Shown in pieces: positions 24,449-34,330 of a DNA stretch of 64,000 nt. Source of the stretch: CAMLJR01 sp964631955 (GTDB taxonomy: Bacteria > Pseudomonadota > Gammaproteobacteria > Pseudomonadales > CAMLJR01); the NCBI GenBank assembly GCA_964631955.1, contig CAZWBA010000001.1, positions 124,001-188,000 of the forward strand. The letters are read 5' to 3'. The position numbers and the translations under genes were made by a program. The notes under the pieces were generated by a model. The model was not told the DNA's origin. It searched no databases and saw only the letters and a program-made list of their open reading frames with translations. The first letter of the stretch is position 1; the number at the start of each line of letters is the position of its first letter.

Positions 24449-25540
24449 TCAGGAATTAATCGATGACATCGCTTGATTCGCCAATTGTTCGACCATACGC
24501 CCCATCAAACCCGCGCGTGCATTCGAGGCGTTGCCGTCGAGCGAGCGTTTGTAAACGCCCTGAATAATCGATGCGAGCCGGAAAAAACTCAGCGCCACAT
24601 AAAAACTCCAGCCCTCGATGGGAGGGATGCCGCGCAGTTGGCAGTAGCGATCGACGATGGTTTTTTCTTCGGGCACACCGAGTTCGCGCCGATTCAATCC
24701 ACCTAAACCGAAACTCACCTCGCTGGTGGGAATGCGTAAACCCATGCAGAAATACGCGACGTCCGCGAAGGGATGACCGAGCGTGGATAATTCCCAGTCC
24801 AGCACGGCAAGACCTCTCGGTTTATTCAATTCGAAAACGATATTGTCGAAACGAAAATCGCCGTGCACGAGCGCGACGCAACCATCGTCGGGCGGACAAT
24901 TTTTTTCCAGCCAAGTTATCAGCGATTCCATCGGCTCGATGACATGTGTCTCTGCAGCGCGATATTGCCGTGTCCATAAATCGATTTGCCGCGCGAAATA
25001 ATTTCCCGGTTTGCCATAATCGGTAAGACCGATTATTTCGATATTTTGTGTGTGTAGCGCCGCGAGAATACGAATGGCCTCATCGTAATACGCGGCGCGA
25101 TTTTCGACGGGAATCTGCGGCAGCGCGGGATCCCAGAAAATTTCTCCGCTTTCGTAACTCATCAGATAAAACTTGACGCCGATGACGCCGATGTCTTCGC
25201 AGAGATGAAACACATCCGCAACGGGAACGTCCGTTTTCGCGAGTGCTTTCTGCACGCGATATTCGCGATCGACGGCGTGCGCGGATTTAAGCAACCTGCC
25301 CCACGGCTGGCAGCGCAGAACGTATTGTCCCGAGGTGGCGGATAATAGAAAGGTCGGATTGGATTGCCCGCCCGGAAATTTTTTAAACGTGATGGGTGCT
25401 TTAAATCCCGCCACATTGCGTTCCAGATAATCACCCAGCACGTCTGCATCGATATCGTACGCGCTGCCAGTCATTACCGAGTCAGCCATTACCAATCTCC
25501 CTGAGCTTTTATCCCACCGATTCATGCCGCTACTTTTCAT
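24449..25540 (-). CDS. phosphotransferase family protein (APH fold, ACAD10-associated)
   Basis: The 363-residue protein has an aminoglycoside-phosphotransferase-like kinase fold: a nucleotide loop region with FPGGQSNPTF, the catalytic loop VHGDFRFDNIVF and the metal motif LDWELSTLGHPFADVAY. Such proteins are found with ACAD10/11 dehydrogenases, where phosphorylation of a 4-hydroxyacyl-CoA has been described for the mammalian proteins. The start at 25540 overlaps the upstream SDR stop by four bases (ATGA), which favours it over the internal ATGs at residues 6 and 18. Antibiotic resistance is unlikely in this context. Confidence 0.88.
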   Translation of the reverse strand: MKSSGMNRWDKSSGRLVMADSVMTGSAYDIDADVLGDYLERNVAGFKAPITFKKFPGGQSNPTFLLSATSGQYVLRCQPWGRLLKSAHAVDREYRVQKALAKTDVPVADVFHLCEDIGVIGVKFYLMSYESGEIFWDPALPQIPVENRAAYYDEAIRILAALHTQNIEIIGLTDYGKPGNYFARQIDLWTRQYRAAETHVIEPMESLITWLEKNCPPDDGCVALVHGDFRFDNIVFELNKPRGLAVLDWELSTLGHPFADVAYFCMGLRIPTSEVSFGLGGLNRRELGVPEEKTIVDRYCQLRGIPPIEGWSFYVALSFFRLASIIQGVYKRSLDGNASNARAGLMGRMVEQLANQAMSSINS

Positions 25541-26298
25541 CCAGCGGAAAGGCCGCCGTCGAGCACAATGGCCTGCCCAGTCATGTAGCTGCTCGCAGGC
25601 GAAATCAGCATGAGCATGGCATCGACAATTTCTTCCTGACGCGCGAGCCGGCGATACGGCGTATTCTGCGCAAGCCTTTCGAGCAGTGATTCGCTAATGC
25701 CGTTCACCACCATCGGCGTCGGACTGTAATAAGGGCAAATCGCATTCACGCGAATATTTTTGCGGGCAAATTCGAGCGCTGCGGTTTTCGTCAGGCCGAT
25801 GACACCGTGTTTTGCCGCCGAATACGCTGCGAGCGAAGGCGCGCCGCCGACACCGGCTTTCGAGGCGACATTCAAAATGATTCCACCCCGGGCATTGCTC
25901 AGCATCTGGCGCAGCTGATGCTTCATACCGAAGAACACACCCTTCAAGTTGACAGCGAGATTCAAATCGAAATCCTTTTCGCTGACATCGATGAACGACG
26001 ACATCGGCGTCGACATGCCCGCGTTGTTGACGCCGATGTCGATCACGCCGAACTGCGCAACGGTACGCTCCATCAAGGCGCCCACCTGATCCTCCCGCGT
26101 AACATCGCAGGCATGTATCTGCAGATGTGTGCCGCTGCCGCCCAGCCGGTTTACCAGTGCGACCAATCCTTCTTCACTGCGATCGCTCAGCATGAGCCTG
26201 GCGCCGTAGCCGAGCAGCCGCTCCGCCAGCAAGCTGCCGAAACCGCCGGCAGCGCCAGTGATAACGACAACTTTTTCGTTGAACGCACGCTCTAACAT
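25537..26298 (-). CDS. short-chain dehydrogenase/reductase
   Basis: A second classical SDR, 253 residues, with VVITGAAGGFGSLLAERL (nucleotide loop), NNAGM, NVASKAG for the catalytic Ser and YSAAKHG for the Tyr-Lys pair. An Asp in the LSDRSEE loop after the second beta strand suggests NAD(H) rather than NADP(H) preference. Its stop overlaps the start of the phosphotransferase-like gene, so the two are coupled. Together with the other SDR it suggests two oxidation steps on hydroxylated intermediates. Confidence 0.91.
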   Translation of the reverse strand: MLERAFNEKVVVITGAAGGFGSLLAERLLGYGARLMLSDRSEEGLVALVNRLGGSGTHLQIHACDVTREDQVGALMERTVAQFGVIDIGVNNAGMSTPMSSFIDVSEKDFDLNLAVNLKGVFFGMKHQLRQMLSNARGGIILNVASKAGVGGAPSLAAYSAAKHGVIGLTKTAALEFARKNIRVNAICPYYSPTPMVVNGISESLLERLAQNTPYRRLARQEEIVDAMLMLISPASSYMTGQAIVLDGGLSAG

Positions 26299-26349
26299 TT
26301 TTAATGAGTTCTATTAAAGAATATCGATTGAGGAAGACCACGGATTTAT

Positions 26350-27333
26350 CTACGGCACGAGCACCAGCTTGCCGGCCACATCGCGATCGATAAGTCGCTG
26401 CAATGCTTCAGCCGCCCGCGCGAGTGGCAATTTTTCGTCGGTGACAACGCCGACTTTTTTATCGCGATACCACTGAAACAATTCCCGCATATTTTCGGCA
26501 AAGACCTGGGGTTCGTGTCGAACGAAACTGCCCCAGAAAACACCGACCAGATTGAATTCCTTGACCAGCGCGAGATTGACCGGGAATTGCGGCACCACGC
26601 CGCTGGCGAATCCGACCACGAGCAGACGACCGTTGCGCGCCATGCTGCGACTGCAAACATTGAAAATATCGCCACCGACCGGATCGTAGACCACATCCAC
26701 GCCCTTGCCGCCAGTAATTTTTCTTAATTCGCTTTTCAGATCCTGCTCGGCGTAATTGATGAAGGCATCGGCGCCGCTCGCTTTGGCGATATCGAGTTTT
26801 GCTGCACTGGAACACGCGGCAATAACTCGCGCCCCCATGGCTTTGCCGATCTGCACTGCGGCGAGTCCAGTGCCGCCCGCCGCACCGACAACGAGCAGCG
26901 TTTCGCCCGGTTGCAAATGCGCCTTCTGTTTCAGCGCGTGATGCGCCGTTCCATGCGCGCATAACAAATTCGCGGCATCTTCGTAAGGCATGTCGTCGGG
27001 AAGCGGAATAATGCTGCTAGCGGGACTTGCGATTTTTTCGGCGTAAGTGCCGTAGCGCGAACTGGTTCCGAGTACGCGCGTTCCTGGCTGCAATTCGCCA
27101 GCACCGTTTTTGACGCCGGAGGCAATAATTTCACCGGCGAATTCGATACCGGGAATGAACGGTAGTTGCGGCTTATCCTGATAAAGTCCCTGCACCAGCA
27201 ATGCATCGGGAAAATTCACACCGCATGCTTTCACAGCCACTACCACTTCATCATCCTGCGGTACGGGATCGCTGACGTCGATATATTTCAGCTGACTGAC
27301 GGGGCCGTAGTTTTCGCAAACGATCGCTTTCAT
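26350..27333 (-). CDS. quinone-oxidoreductase-type MDR enzyme (zinc-free)
   Basis: A 327-residue medium-chain reductase of the zeta-crystallin/QOR type. The N-terminal GroES-like domain lacks the zinc cysteines, with GVNFPDALLVQGLYQDKPQL at about residues 38-57 instead. The Rossmann motif VVGAAGGTGLAAVQIGKAM is at about 152-170, and VDVVYDPVGGDIF follows. Enzymes of this group reduce quinones or enoyl-type double bonds with NADPH. In this operon a role as a 2-enoyl (thio)ester or unsaturated-ketone reductase is plausible but not shown. Confidence 0.9.
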   Translation of the reverse strand: MKAIVCENYGPVSQLKYIDVSDPVPQDDEVVVAVKACGVNFPDALLVQGLYQDKPQLPFIPGIEFAGEIIASGVKNGAGELQPGTRVLGTSSRYGTYAEKIASPASSIIPLPDDMPYEDAANLLCAHGTAHHALKQKAHLQPGETLLVVGAAGGTGLAAVQIGKAMGARVIAACSSAAKLDIAKASGADAFINYAEQDLKSELRKITGGKGVDVVYDPVGGDIFNVCSRSMARNGRLLVVGFASGVVPQFPVNLALVKEFNLVGVFWGSFVRHEPQVFAENMRELFQWYRDKKVGVVTDEKLPLARAAEALQRLIDRDVAGKLVLVP

Positions 27334-27365
27334 CGCATGTCTCTCAAAGGCGTTCGAAGAGCTAT

Positions 27366-28991
27366 TCAGCGCAGGTCTTTGCGCAGAATTTTACCGACAT
27401 TGCTCTTTGGCAGATCATCGACCAGTTGAACAATGGATGGAATTTTGTAAGGCGTCAGTTCTGTGCGCATGAAACTGCGCAACGCCGTCTCATCGAAATG
27501 AGTCTCGCCACCCGCAGCAGTATTTGGTACCACGAATAACTTCACTGCTTCACCGGAATGCTTATCGGGTACACCGATGGCCGCACACTCCTTCACCGAC
27601 GCGTGCTTTCTCGCCACGGCTTCGACTTCGTTCGGATACACATTGAAACCGGAAACGACAATCATGTCTTTCAGGCGATCGACGATGCGTACATAACCAT
27701 CGGCCTGAATCACGGCGACATCGCCGGTTCGCAGCCAGCCGTCATCCGATAACACCTGCGCGGTCTCTTCCGGTTTATTCCAGTAACCCTGCATGACCTG
27801 CGGCCCGCGTACGCACAATTCGCCGCGCTCGCCGAACGGCAGGGTATTTCCCGCAGCGTCGACAACCTTGAGCTCGGTGTCGGGAAGCGCCTTGCCGATG
27901 GTGCCGACGCAAACATGAGCGGGCGGATTCGCGGTGACAACCGGCGAGGTTTCGCTCATGCCATAGCCCTCGGCGATAGTGATACCCGTCAGTTCATGCC
28001 ATTGCTGCGCCACCTCGGGCGTCAGTTGCATTCCGCCCGCCGAAGTACTGCGCAAGCTGCTTAAATCCAGTGCGCGAAATTCTTCATTCGCGCAGAGCGC
28101 TGCAAATAAGGTATTGATGCCGGGAAAGCCGGTGATGCGATGAGGTTTGATCGCGGCGATCACCGATGCGATATCGCGTGGGTTGGGAATCAGCAAACTG
28201 TGGCCACCGCGCGAAAACAGCGCGAGGCCATGAATTTGAAACGCGTAGATGTGATACATCGGCAATGCTGCGACGTAGCATTCCAGACTTTCGCGAAAGT
28301 ACGCACCGGAATGACGGATACATTGATCGGCATTTGCAATCAGATTGCGATGGCTCAGCATCGCGCCTTTCGCAATCCCTGTCGTACCGCCGGTGTATTG
28401 CAGCAGCGCGAGCGTCTCCTGCGATACATCGATGACAGGCGGTGTCAATGCTTCCGCGTCGTTCAGCGCATCGATGAAATTAATCACATCGGGTGCATCA
28501 GCTTGCGATTTTTTGTTTGCCGAATTCGCCGATGAATTGGTTGCGCCATTCAAAGCTGGCAGCTTACCGTTAAAACCGTGCAGCTCAACCGGATCGACAA
28601 CGATAACTTTTTCTAAACCAAGATCGCGCGCAATCGGCAACGCGATGTCTTTCGCAAAATTCGTCACCACTAATGCTTTCGCACCGGAGTCGCGAAATTG
28701 CCGTTCGATTTCCACCGGCGTGTAGAGCGGATTGGTATTGACGATTGCCAGTCCCGCCCGCAACGCACCGTATGCCGCGATGGGATATTGCAAAAAATTT
28801 GGCAATTGAATGGCGATACGATCGCCCACCTGCAAACCGGTTTTATGAAAAAGATACGCAGCAAATTTTCCGCTCAGATAATCGACATCGCTATAGGTCA
28901 GTGTTTTTCCAAGACAGGTAAACGCCGGCAAATCGCGATACGTTACAAATGCCTTTTCGAGTAATTCAGTGAGGGTTTTATGCGACGACAT
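27366..28991 (-). CDS. long-chain fatty acid--CoA ligase (FadD-like)
   Basis: A 541-residue ANL-superfamily enzyme that activates a carboxylic acid to its CoA thioester through an acyl-adenylate. Motifs are LLQYTGGTTGIAKGAMLSHR (P-loop-like, about 215), GYGMSETSP (340) and GWLRTGDVAVIQADGYVRI, then DRLKDMIVVSGFNVYP (about 420-460). The late lysine region KSNVGKILRKDL is at the C-terminus. The family and length fit FadD. It is the most upstream enzyme gene of the minus-strand catabolic operon and thus probably feeds it. Confidence 0.93.
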   Translation of the reverse strand: MSSHKTLTELLEKAFVTYRDLPAFTCLGKTLTYSDVDYLSGKFAAYLFHKTGLQVGDRIAIQLPNFLQYPIAAYGALRAGLAIVNTNPLYTPVEIERQFRDSGAKALVVTNFAKDIALPIARDLGLEKVIVVDPVELHGFNGKLPALNGATNSSANSANKKSQADAPDVINFIDALNDAEALTPPVIDVSQETLALLQYTGGTTGIAKGAMLSHRNLIANADQCIRHSGAYFRESLECYVAALPMYHIYAFQIHGLALFSRGGHSLLIPNPRDIASVIAAIKPHRITGFPGINTLFAALCANEEFRALDLSSLRSTSAGGMQLTPEVAQQWHELTGITIAEGYGMSETSPVVTANPPAHVCVGTIGKALPDTELKVVDAAGNTLPFGERGELCVRGPQVMQGYWNKPEETAQVLSDDGWLRTGDVAVIQADGYVRIVDRLKDMIVVSGFNVYPNEVEAVARKHASVKECAAIGVPDKHSGEAVKLFVVPNTAAGGETHFDETALRSFMRTELTPYKIPSIVQLVDDLPKSNVGKILRKDLR

Positions 28992-29113
28992 CTGCTGGCA
29001 CTTCGTTCTGATTGAAAAACTTCAGCGGGCATCGCTATGAAAATTACATAATTGGCGATGCCCGCTGATCGTATTGCACGATTTAATGCGCGGTATTACT
29101 CAGAAATGACGGC

Positions 29114-31465
29114 TTACCTGAAGTTGTAAGTCACCTGCGCGCCATACACACGACCTTTCGATAATGGTGCGAATGTACCGCCGGCCTGAATTGTTCCAAT
29201 CATGTTCAATTGGGTATCTCCGCCATGACTAACTTCGTTCAGGAGGTTTTTCCCATAAAGCCCGACCACCCATTGTTCATCATTAGTGTGAAAATCAATG
29301 CCAATATCGACGATGTCCTGCTCTAACAGATAACCTAAGTTGTCATCTGTATAGGCTGAGTCATCGCGATAGGCATAATTGATAAACGAGCTGATATAGC
29401 CCACGCTTCCGATATCGAAATCGTGATTCAGACCGATGCTATAGGTCCACTCGGGTGCACGCGGAAGATCTAGCGATTTGTCACCGCTGTTGATAAGGCC
29501 ATCTTGATTCAAATCAGCCGTAACTTTGCTGTACTCGGCATCGAGCCAGCCCGCCGAGAAATTCACGACGAGATGTTCGGTAATTCCATATGCGCCATCG
29601 AGTTCGATACCCATGATATCGGCATCGGCAGTATTTCGGATTAACTGCACTACGCCAATCGGACCTGCAAAGTTGAGTTCACGTTGCATATCCTGAATAT
29701 TGTTATAGAAAATCGCAGCGTTGAAACGTCCACGACCAATTTCCGATTTAAAACCTATTTCGTAGCTTGTTACTTTTTCCTGATCGAAAGGACCAGGAAC
29801 ATCGGCGGGGTTAAAAGATGTATTTCGGAGGTTATATCCACCGGAACGAAAACCTTGCGACCAAACGCCATAAACGCGTGCATTCGGCGATAACTCGTAG
29901 GTCAAACCGAGTCGGGGCGAGAAGTCATCCCAGCTGTCGCTATCGTCGAAATCTATCGGACATTTAGGCCCTTCGGAAGAGTCCACGAGATTGCATATGC
30001 TGGTGATCGGATACTGCACTCTATTTCTACTCAGAGAAGCGATCTTTGCCTCCTTTTCTTCGTAGCTATAGCGCAACCCTGCATTTAAAGTCAGTGCGTC
30101 GGTTAGGTCATAGTCAATCGAAGCGAATGCAGCCCACGTATCGACATTATAAAGACCGCCGCCACTAAACAGCGCCGCTGGCACTCCTGCCGGTTTTCCA
30201 TTTGGCAATGCGAGTCCCAGTAGATTTCTCCGCTCTGCGTAATCTACATCGTTGGTAAAATAGTAGATGCCGGTGGTCAGACTCATCTTGTCCCAGAAGC
30301 GCCCGCTGTATCTCAACTCGTTACTGAGCTGCTCGGTTTCGGTCCAGCTTTGCGAATGGAACAGCCAAACAGGTTGCGAATCGATATCGCCTAGACTTTC
30401 CGCTTCATACGAGCGCCATCCGAAAATGTTAGTGATGGTGCCATCACCGAAGCCGATACCTTGATTGATTTCAAATGTCACGAAATCAGTCTCGGTGTTG
30501 TAGTAACCCTCTTCATCAATCGAAAGGTCGTGACTATCACGTTTGAAATTCGCAAATAAACCTGGCAAGCCAGAACCATTGGTATGCGTTTGCGCTGGTG
30601 GGCCATCGCTGTCGTTCTTGTCGTGTTCCCAGCGCAGAATAACTTCGGTGCTATCGGTCGGCGTCCACACGCCGATGGTGCGAAACATTTTTTGATCGGT
30701 TTCGCCGAAATCATCGCCGGTGAATTTGTTTTCGAACCAGCCATCATCCTTGTTCAGATACGCGGTGAGTTTCGCCGCGAATGTTTCAGTGAGCGGACCG
30801 CTCACGGTGCCCATCAGATATTTATTGAGCCCGCCCTGATCGCCCATATCGACCGCGGCGCGAACCGTCGCTTCGAATTTTTTCGATGGCTTTTTGGTGG
30901 TCATCAGAATCGCGCCGCCGGTTACGTTGCGGCCGAATAAAGTTCCCTGCGGGCCTCTCAGCACTTCGATGCGCTCAAGATCGAACACATCGAACAGCAT
31001 ACCGGCGGGAACACCCATGTAGACGCCATCGACGAATATGCCGACGGTCGGATCGATCGAGAGAATCGAGCTGTTGATACCGAGACCGCGAATCGAGAAA
31101 TTCGCATAGCCCTTGGCCGAGCCGCCATCATCCAGCGACACGTTCGGCGTGCCCACGGAAAGATCGGTGAGATCGCGCAGTTTCAGCGCGTCCATTTGCT
31201 CCTCGCCGAATGCAGCCACCGACAGCGGCACATCCTGCACTTCCTCCTCGCGCTTGCGGGCCGTCACCACGACTTCATCCAGCAGCGCCGATGCACCGCG
31301 CGCCTGCTTGCCATCGGTTGCGGGAGCCGCATGGAGCATCGGCGCCAGACCGAGACACGCGATGACGCCACTGGCTGCGGTAAGGCATGACAGCCCTTTT
31401 CGGCGCCAGCCTTCCTTACGGGCCTGAACATTGAATGGAGTGGACTTCTGATACTGGATGCGCAT
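29114..31465 (-). CDS. TonB-dependent receptor (catabolic type)
   Basis: A 783-residue outer-membrane receptor. The N-terminus has a signal sequence ending near LHAAPA, a TonB-box-like stretch (LDEVVVTARKREEEVQDVPL), the plug domain with YANFSIRGLGIN and IEVLRGPQGTLFGRN, and a barrel ending in Phe-Arg (QVTYNFR). I prefer the ATG at 31465 because GAGG sits six bases ahead of it. The sequence type is that of the large receptor group seen in sphingomonads and related oligotrophs, which import nutrients such as lignin-, terpene- or steroid-derived compounds. Its place upstream of the ligase gene makes it the likely porin for the substrate of this island. Confidence 0.92.
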   Translation of the reverse strand: MRIQYQKSTPFNVQARKEGWRRKGLSCLTAASGVIACLGLAPMLHAAPATDGKQARGASALLDEVVVTARKREEEVQDVPLSVAAFGEEQMDALKLRDLTDLSVGTPNVSLDDGGSAKGYANFSIRGLGINSSILSIDPTVGIFVDGVYMGVPAGMLFDVFDLERIEVLRGPQGTLFGRNVTGGAILMTTKKPSKKFEATVRAAVDMGDQGGLNKYLMGTVSGPLTETFAAKLTAYLNKDDGWFENKFTGDDFGETDQKMFRTIGVWTPTDSTEVILRWEHDKNDSDGPPAQTHTNGSGLPGLFANFKRDSHDLSIDEEGYYNTETDFVTFEINQGIGFGDGTITNIFGWRSYEAESLGDIDSQPVWLFHSQSWTETEQLSNELRYSGRFWDKMSLTTGIYYFTNDVDYAERRNLLGLALPNGKPAGVPAALFSGGGLYNVDTWAAFASIDYDLTDALTLNAGLRYSYEEKEAKIASLSRNRVQYPITSICNLVDSSEGPKCPIDFDDSDSWDDFSPRLGLTYELSPNARVYGVWSQGFRSGGYNLRNTSFNPADVPGPFDQEKVTSYEIGFKSEIGRGRFNAAIFYNNIQDMQRELNFAGPIGVVQLIRNTADADIMGIELDGAYGITEHLVVNFSAGWLDAEYSKVTADLNQDGLINSGDKSLDLPRAPEWTYSIGLNHDFDIGSVGYISSFINYAYRDDSAYTDDNLGYLLEQDIVDIGIDFHTNDEQWVVGLYGKNLLNEVSHGGDTQLNMIGTIQAGGTFAPLSKGRVYGAQVTYNFR

Positions 31466-31885
31466 TTTTATCCTCACTTATTGTTGTTCCCCACTCGATG
31501 GAGGGGCTGGCTGCATTCCCTATAGCTTCAAACATCTCCTGTCGGCCTCGTGGAGCAATAACGCGGCCGATGAAACTCGCAATAACTCGCGGGAGATAGC
31601 GTATGCCTTCACCAGAATAAGGGAATGGCAATTTCCTCCATAGTCATTTACTAAAATGGTCGAGTCACTCGCCAAAAACATCGAGGGACAAATACAGCTT
31701 TTACTGCGCGCTACAATATGATTTATTGGCCCTCGGCATAACCGGGTGATTTAGTTACCTTCGGCATAAAGCGGCGTCTGTATCATGCAAATTTGCAAAA
31801 ATGATCAGAGGCTCGTCGCACGATAAGACCAATAATAGCTATCAGCTGGCTCGGTTTATCAGCTGACTCCGTGGAGACAGGCAGG
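31466..31885. other. divergent intergenic region, receptor and AraC regulator
   Basis: About 420 bases separate the TonB receptor (minus) and the AraC gene (plus). A pair of 12-base direct repeats is at 31730-31769. The stretch 31479-31640 is open in one frame on each strand but has no protein character. Nothing else could be supported. Confidence 0.5.
31730..31769. promoter_or_regulatory. two 12-base direct repeats, possible AraC-type operator
   Basis: CCCTCGGCATAA (31730-31741) and CCTTCGGCATAA (31758-31769) differ at one base and are 28 bases apart start to start. AraC-family proteins usually bind such direct repeats. They sit between the divergent receptor and AraC genes, nearer the latter. 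Confidence 0.45.
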
Positions 31886-32959
31886 ATGGGAACTGAAGAA
31901 CTGATCATCCCCCGGCATTACATCACCACACTGCTCAGGGAAGTCGAAGAGCACGGATATGCGCCCGAGCGCCTGCTCGCCGATGCCGGCATCGATCGCC
32001 GGTCGCTCGACGACAACCTTTATCACTCCGCGCTGAATTACGGTCGTCTCTACAAGCAGGCGATGCGCGTCATGCACGACGAATGGTTCGGCATGATCAA
32101 GGGAGGAAAAATAGATCGCGGCTCGTTTCGACTGATGTCGCTGCTGATGGTGAATAGCAAGACACTGCGCCAGGCTCTGCAGCGTGCCGGTGAATTCTCC
32201 GAGGTATGCCGCGGTTTCAAATTAAGCATCGTGGTGGAGGAAATCTGCAGCGTCGCGCGCGTCAGACTGGCGCCGGTGCACGGTGTCAGCCGTGAGGAAT
32301 TCGACGCAATGATCCAGCAGGCCAAGCCCGTGATTCTTCACACCACGCTCGCGGCCTGGCAACGCCACTGGAGCTGGCTGATCGGCAGCGAAATCGCCAT
32401 CAGCAAAACCATGTTCACCTTCAGCAAGCCCGATAACGATTGGGAGATGGCGCAATTTTCCTCGCGCGAAATTCTATTCGACAGTCTGTATAACGGCATC
32501 GAATTTCCACGCAGCTATCTGGATTATTCAGTCATTCAGAACCAGGAAACGCTCGATCGGTTTTTGCGCTCGTCGCCTTTCGGCCTGATTATCAACGAAG
32601 GTTCGCGCGGCTCCACCAAAGCGCGCATCAAGGCACTGCTCAACCAGAATGTCGGGCACACCATGATCGGTGCCGACGATGCCGCCAGGCGCCTCAACAT
32701 GTCGGTGACGACGCTGCGTCGACATCTGCAACTCGAAGGAACGTCATTTCAAAAACTGAAAGATGAATGTCGAATGGAAGCGGCGTTTCATTATCTGGGC
32801 TGCCCCGAACTCAGCAATCGTGATATTGCCGAAAAACTCGGTTTCGACGAGGTCAGCACTTTCTTCCGCGCCTTTAAAAAATGGACGGGCACCACACCCG
32901 GCGAACACCGGTTACAGGAATGCCGTTCGGCGAAAACTGCAATCCCGCTTTCCAGCTGA
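31886..32959 (+). CDS. AraC-family transcriptional regulator (OruR/ArgR-like)
   Basis: A 357-residue regulator. The N-terminal domain (residues 1-190) resembles the Arabinose_bd-type sensor of the AraC/OruR group, and the C-terminal 100 residues hold the two helix-turn-helix motifs (AARRLNMSVTTLRRHLQ, then NRDIAEKLGFDEVSTFFRAF, then KKWTGTTPGEHR). I chose the ATG at 31886 because GGAG lies nine bases before it; a GTG at 31871 would add five residues. It is divergent from the TonB receptor of the catabolic operon and upstream of the HMG-CoA reductase module, so it may control one or both. Confidence 0.9.
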   Translation: MGTEELIIPRHYITTLLREVEEHGYAPERLLADAGIDRRSLDDNLYHSALNYGRLYKQAMRVMHDEWFGMIKGGKIDRGSFRLMSLLMVNSKTLRQALQRAGEFSEVCRGFKLSIVVEEICSVARVRLAPVHGVSREEFDAMIQQAKPVILHTTLAAWQRHWSWLIGSEIAISKTMFTFSKPDNDWEMAQFSSREILFDSLYNGIEFPRSYLDYSVIQNQETLDRFLRSSPFGLIINEGSRGSTKARIKALLNQNVGHTMIGADDAARRLNMSVTTLRRHLQLEGTSFQKLKDECRMEAAFHYLGCPELSNRDIAEKLGFDEVSTFFRAFKKWTGTTPGEHRLQECRSAKTAIPLSS

Positions 32960-33138
32960 ATCGATTCATCCGGTCGCTAATCGCGGCGCAGCGCTCATGG
33001 CGTTTTGCCGGCATCGTTTTTCTAAGCGCGTTTTGCCTATGCACATGAGCGGTTTCGCGATTGCCGCGCGCCACCACGTTTTTACAATTCTCCGCATGCG
33101 CAATAACGACAGCGTTATGCTGCCAGCGAGAGCGACGC

Positions 33139-34299
33139 GTGAGCGATTTTTCCATCAACACCTGCAAATCGATTGTCAGTGGCGCCGGTGCGCTGCGGCA
33201 ACTGGGCGATCTGTGTCAGTCGCACGGCATCTCGCGCCCGTTTATCGTCACCGACGCGGGCATCGTGCAAACCGGCTTGCACGAGCGCGCGCTCGATGCA
33301 TTGAAATGCGCGGGGCTGGACGCCCAGGCGTTTACAGACGTGATCGCCGATCCGCCCGAGCGCATCGTATTGAGCGCGGTGGAATCGGCGAAACGGGCGC
33401 AGGCCGATGGCATTATCGGCCTGGGCGGCGGCAGTTCGATGGATACCGCCAAGCTCGTGGCACTGCTGGCGAAATCGGGTGAAACGCTGTCATCGATTTA
33501 CGGCGTCAATCAGGCGCGCGGCGAACGTCTCCCTTTAATTTTGATTCCAACCACTGCGGGAACCGGTTCCGAAGTGACACCAGTGGCGATTGTCACCACG
33601 GGCGAGACCACGAAAATGGGCGTGGTTGCGAATCAGTTGATCGGCGATGTCGCGGTACTCGATGCCGAACTCACGCTCGCTCTCCCGCCGCATCTCACCG
33701 CGATGACCGGCATCGATGCCATGGTGCATGCGATCGAAGCGTACACCAGCATGCATCGTAAAAACTGCTACACCGACATGCTCGCGCGCGAAGCATTGCG
33801 CCTGCTCTCGGCCAATATCGTCGGCGCGACCCGCGATGGAAAATCGCTGTCATCCCGACAGGCGATGCTGGTGGGATCGTGCATGGCGGGACAGGCATTC
33901 GCCAACGCGCCCGTCGCCGCAGTTCACGCGCTGGCCTATCCGCTCGGCGGTCGTTATCACATTCCGCACGGTCTGAGTAATTCGCTCGTGTTGCCGCATG
34001 TGCTGAAATTCAACGCGCCGGCTACTGCCGATGCCTACGCCGAACTCGCGCAGATCGTTATTCCGCCAAAACAACTCGCCTCGACCGCGCCTGCCAGATG
34101 CGTTCAATTCATCGAATATCTTTCCGCACTGATTGCGCTGCTCGAATTGCCGCAAACGCTGTCGTCCGTCGGCGTCGCGGAAAACGATATGCCACTGCTC
34201 GCCGCCGAAGCCATGCAGCAGCAACGTTTACTGATCAACAATCCGCGACCCGTAACGGAAGCAGATGCGCTCGCGATTTATCGCGCGGCGTATCGTTGA
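33139..34299 (+). CDS. iron-containing alcohol dehydrogenase
   Basis: A 386-residue group III alcohol dehydrogenase. It has the NAD motif GGGSSMDTAKL (about residues 95-105), TAGTGSEVTPVAI (139-151) and metal ligands in DAMVHAIEAY and in HALAYPLGGRYHIPHG. The GTG at 33139 gives the usual N-terminus (SDFSINT); a further in-frame extension to 33061 has no family character. The enzyme interconverts an alcohol and an aldehyde with NAD(P)H. It heads a module of four co-directional genes with a thioesterase, an HMG-CoA reductase and a crotonase, so its substrate may be an aldehyde related to that pathway, for example a mevaldate-like compound. That is a guess. Confidence 0.91.
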   Translation: MSDFSINTCKSIVSGAGALRQLGDLCQSHGISRPFIVTDAGIVQTGLHERALDALKCAGLDAQAFTDVIADPPERIVLSAVESAKRAQADGIIGLGGGSSMDTAKLVALLAKSGETLSSIYGVNQARGERLPLILIPTTAGTGSEVTPVAIVTTGETTKMGVVANQLIGDVAVLDAELTLALPPHLTAMTGIDAMVHAIEAYTSMHRKNCYTDMLAREALRLLSANIVGATRDGKSLSSRQAMLVGSCMAGQAFANAPVAAVHALAYPLGGRYHIPHGLSNSLVLPHVLKFNAPATADAYAELAQIVIPPKQLASTAPARCVQFIEYLSALIALLELPQTLSSVGVAENDMPLLAAEAMQQQRLLINNPRPVTEADALAIYRAAYR

Positions 34300-34330
34300 A
34301 TCGAATCGATAAATCACCTGACACACGATC

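Noticed and set aside
24449..25540. Aminoglycoside resistance kinase
   Set aside because: The fold is right but the gene is coupled to an SDR in a fatty-acid-type operon with an ACAD10-like dehydrogenase, which points to acyl-CoA metabolism.
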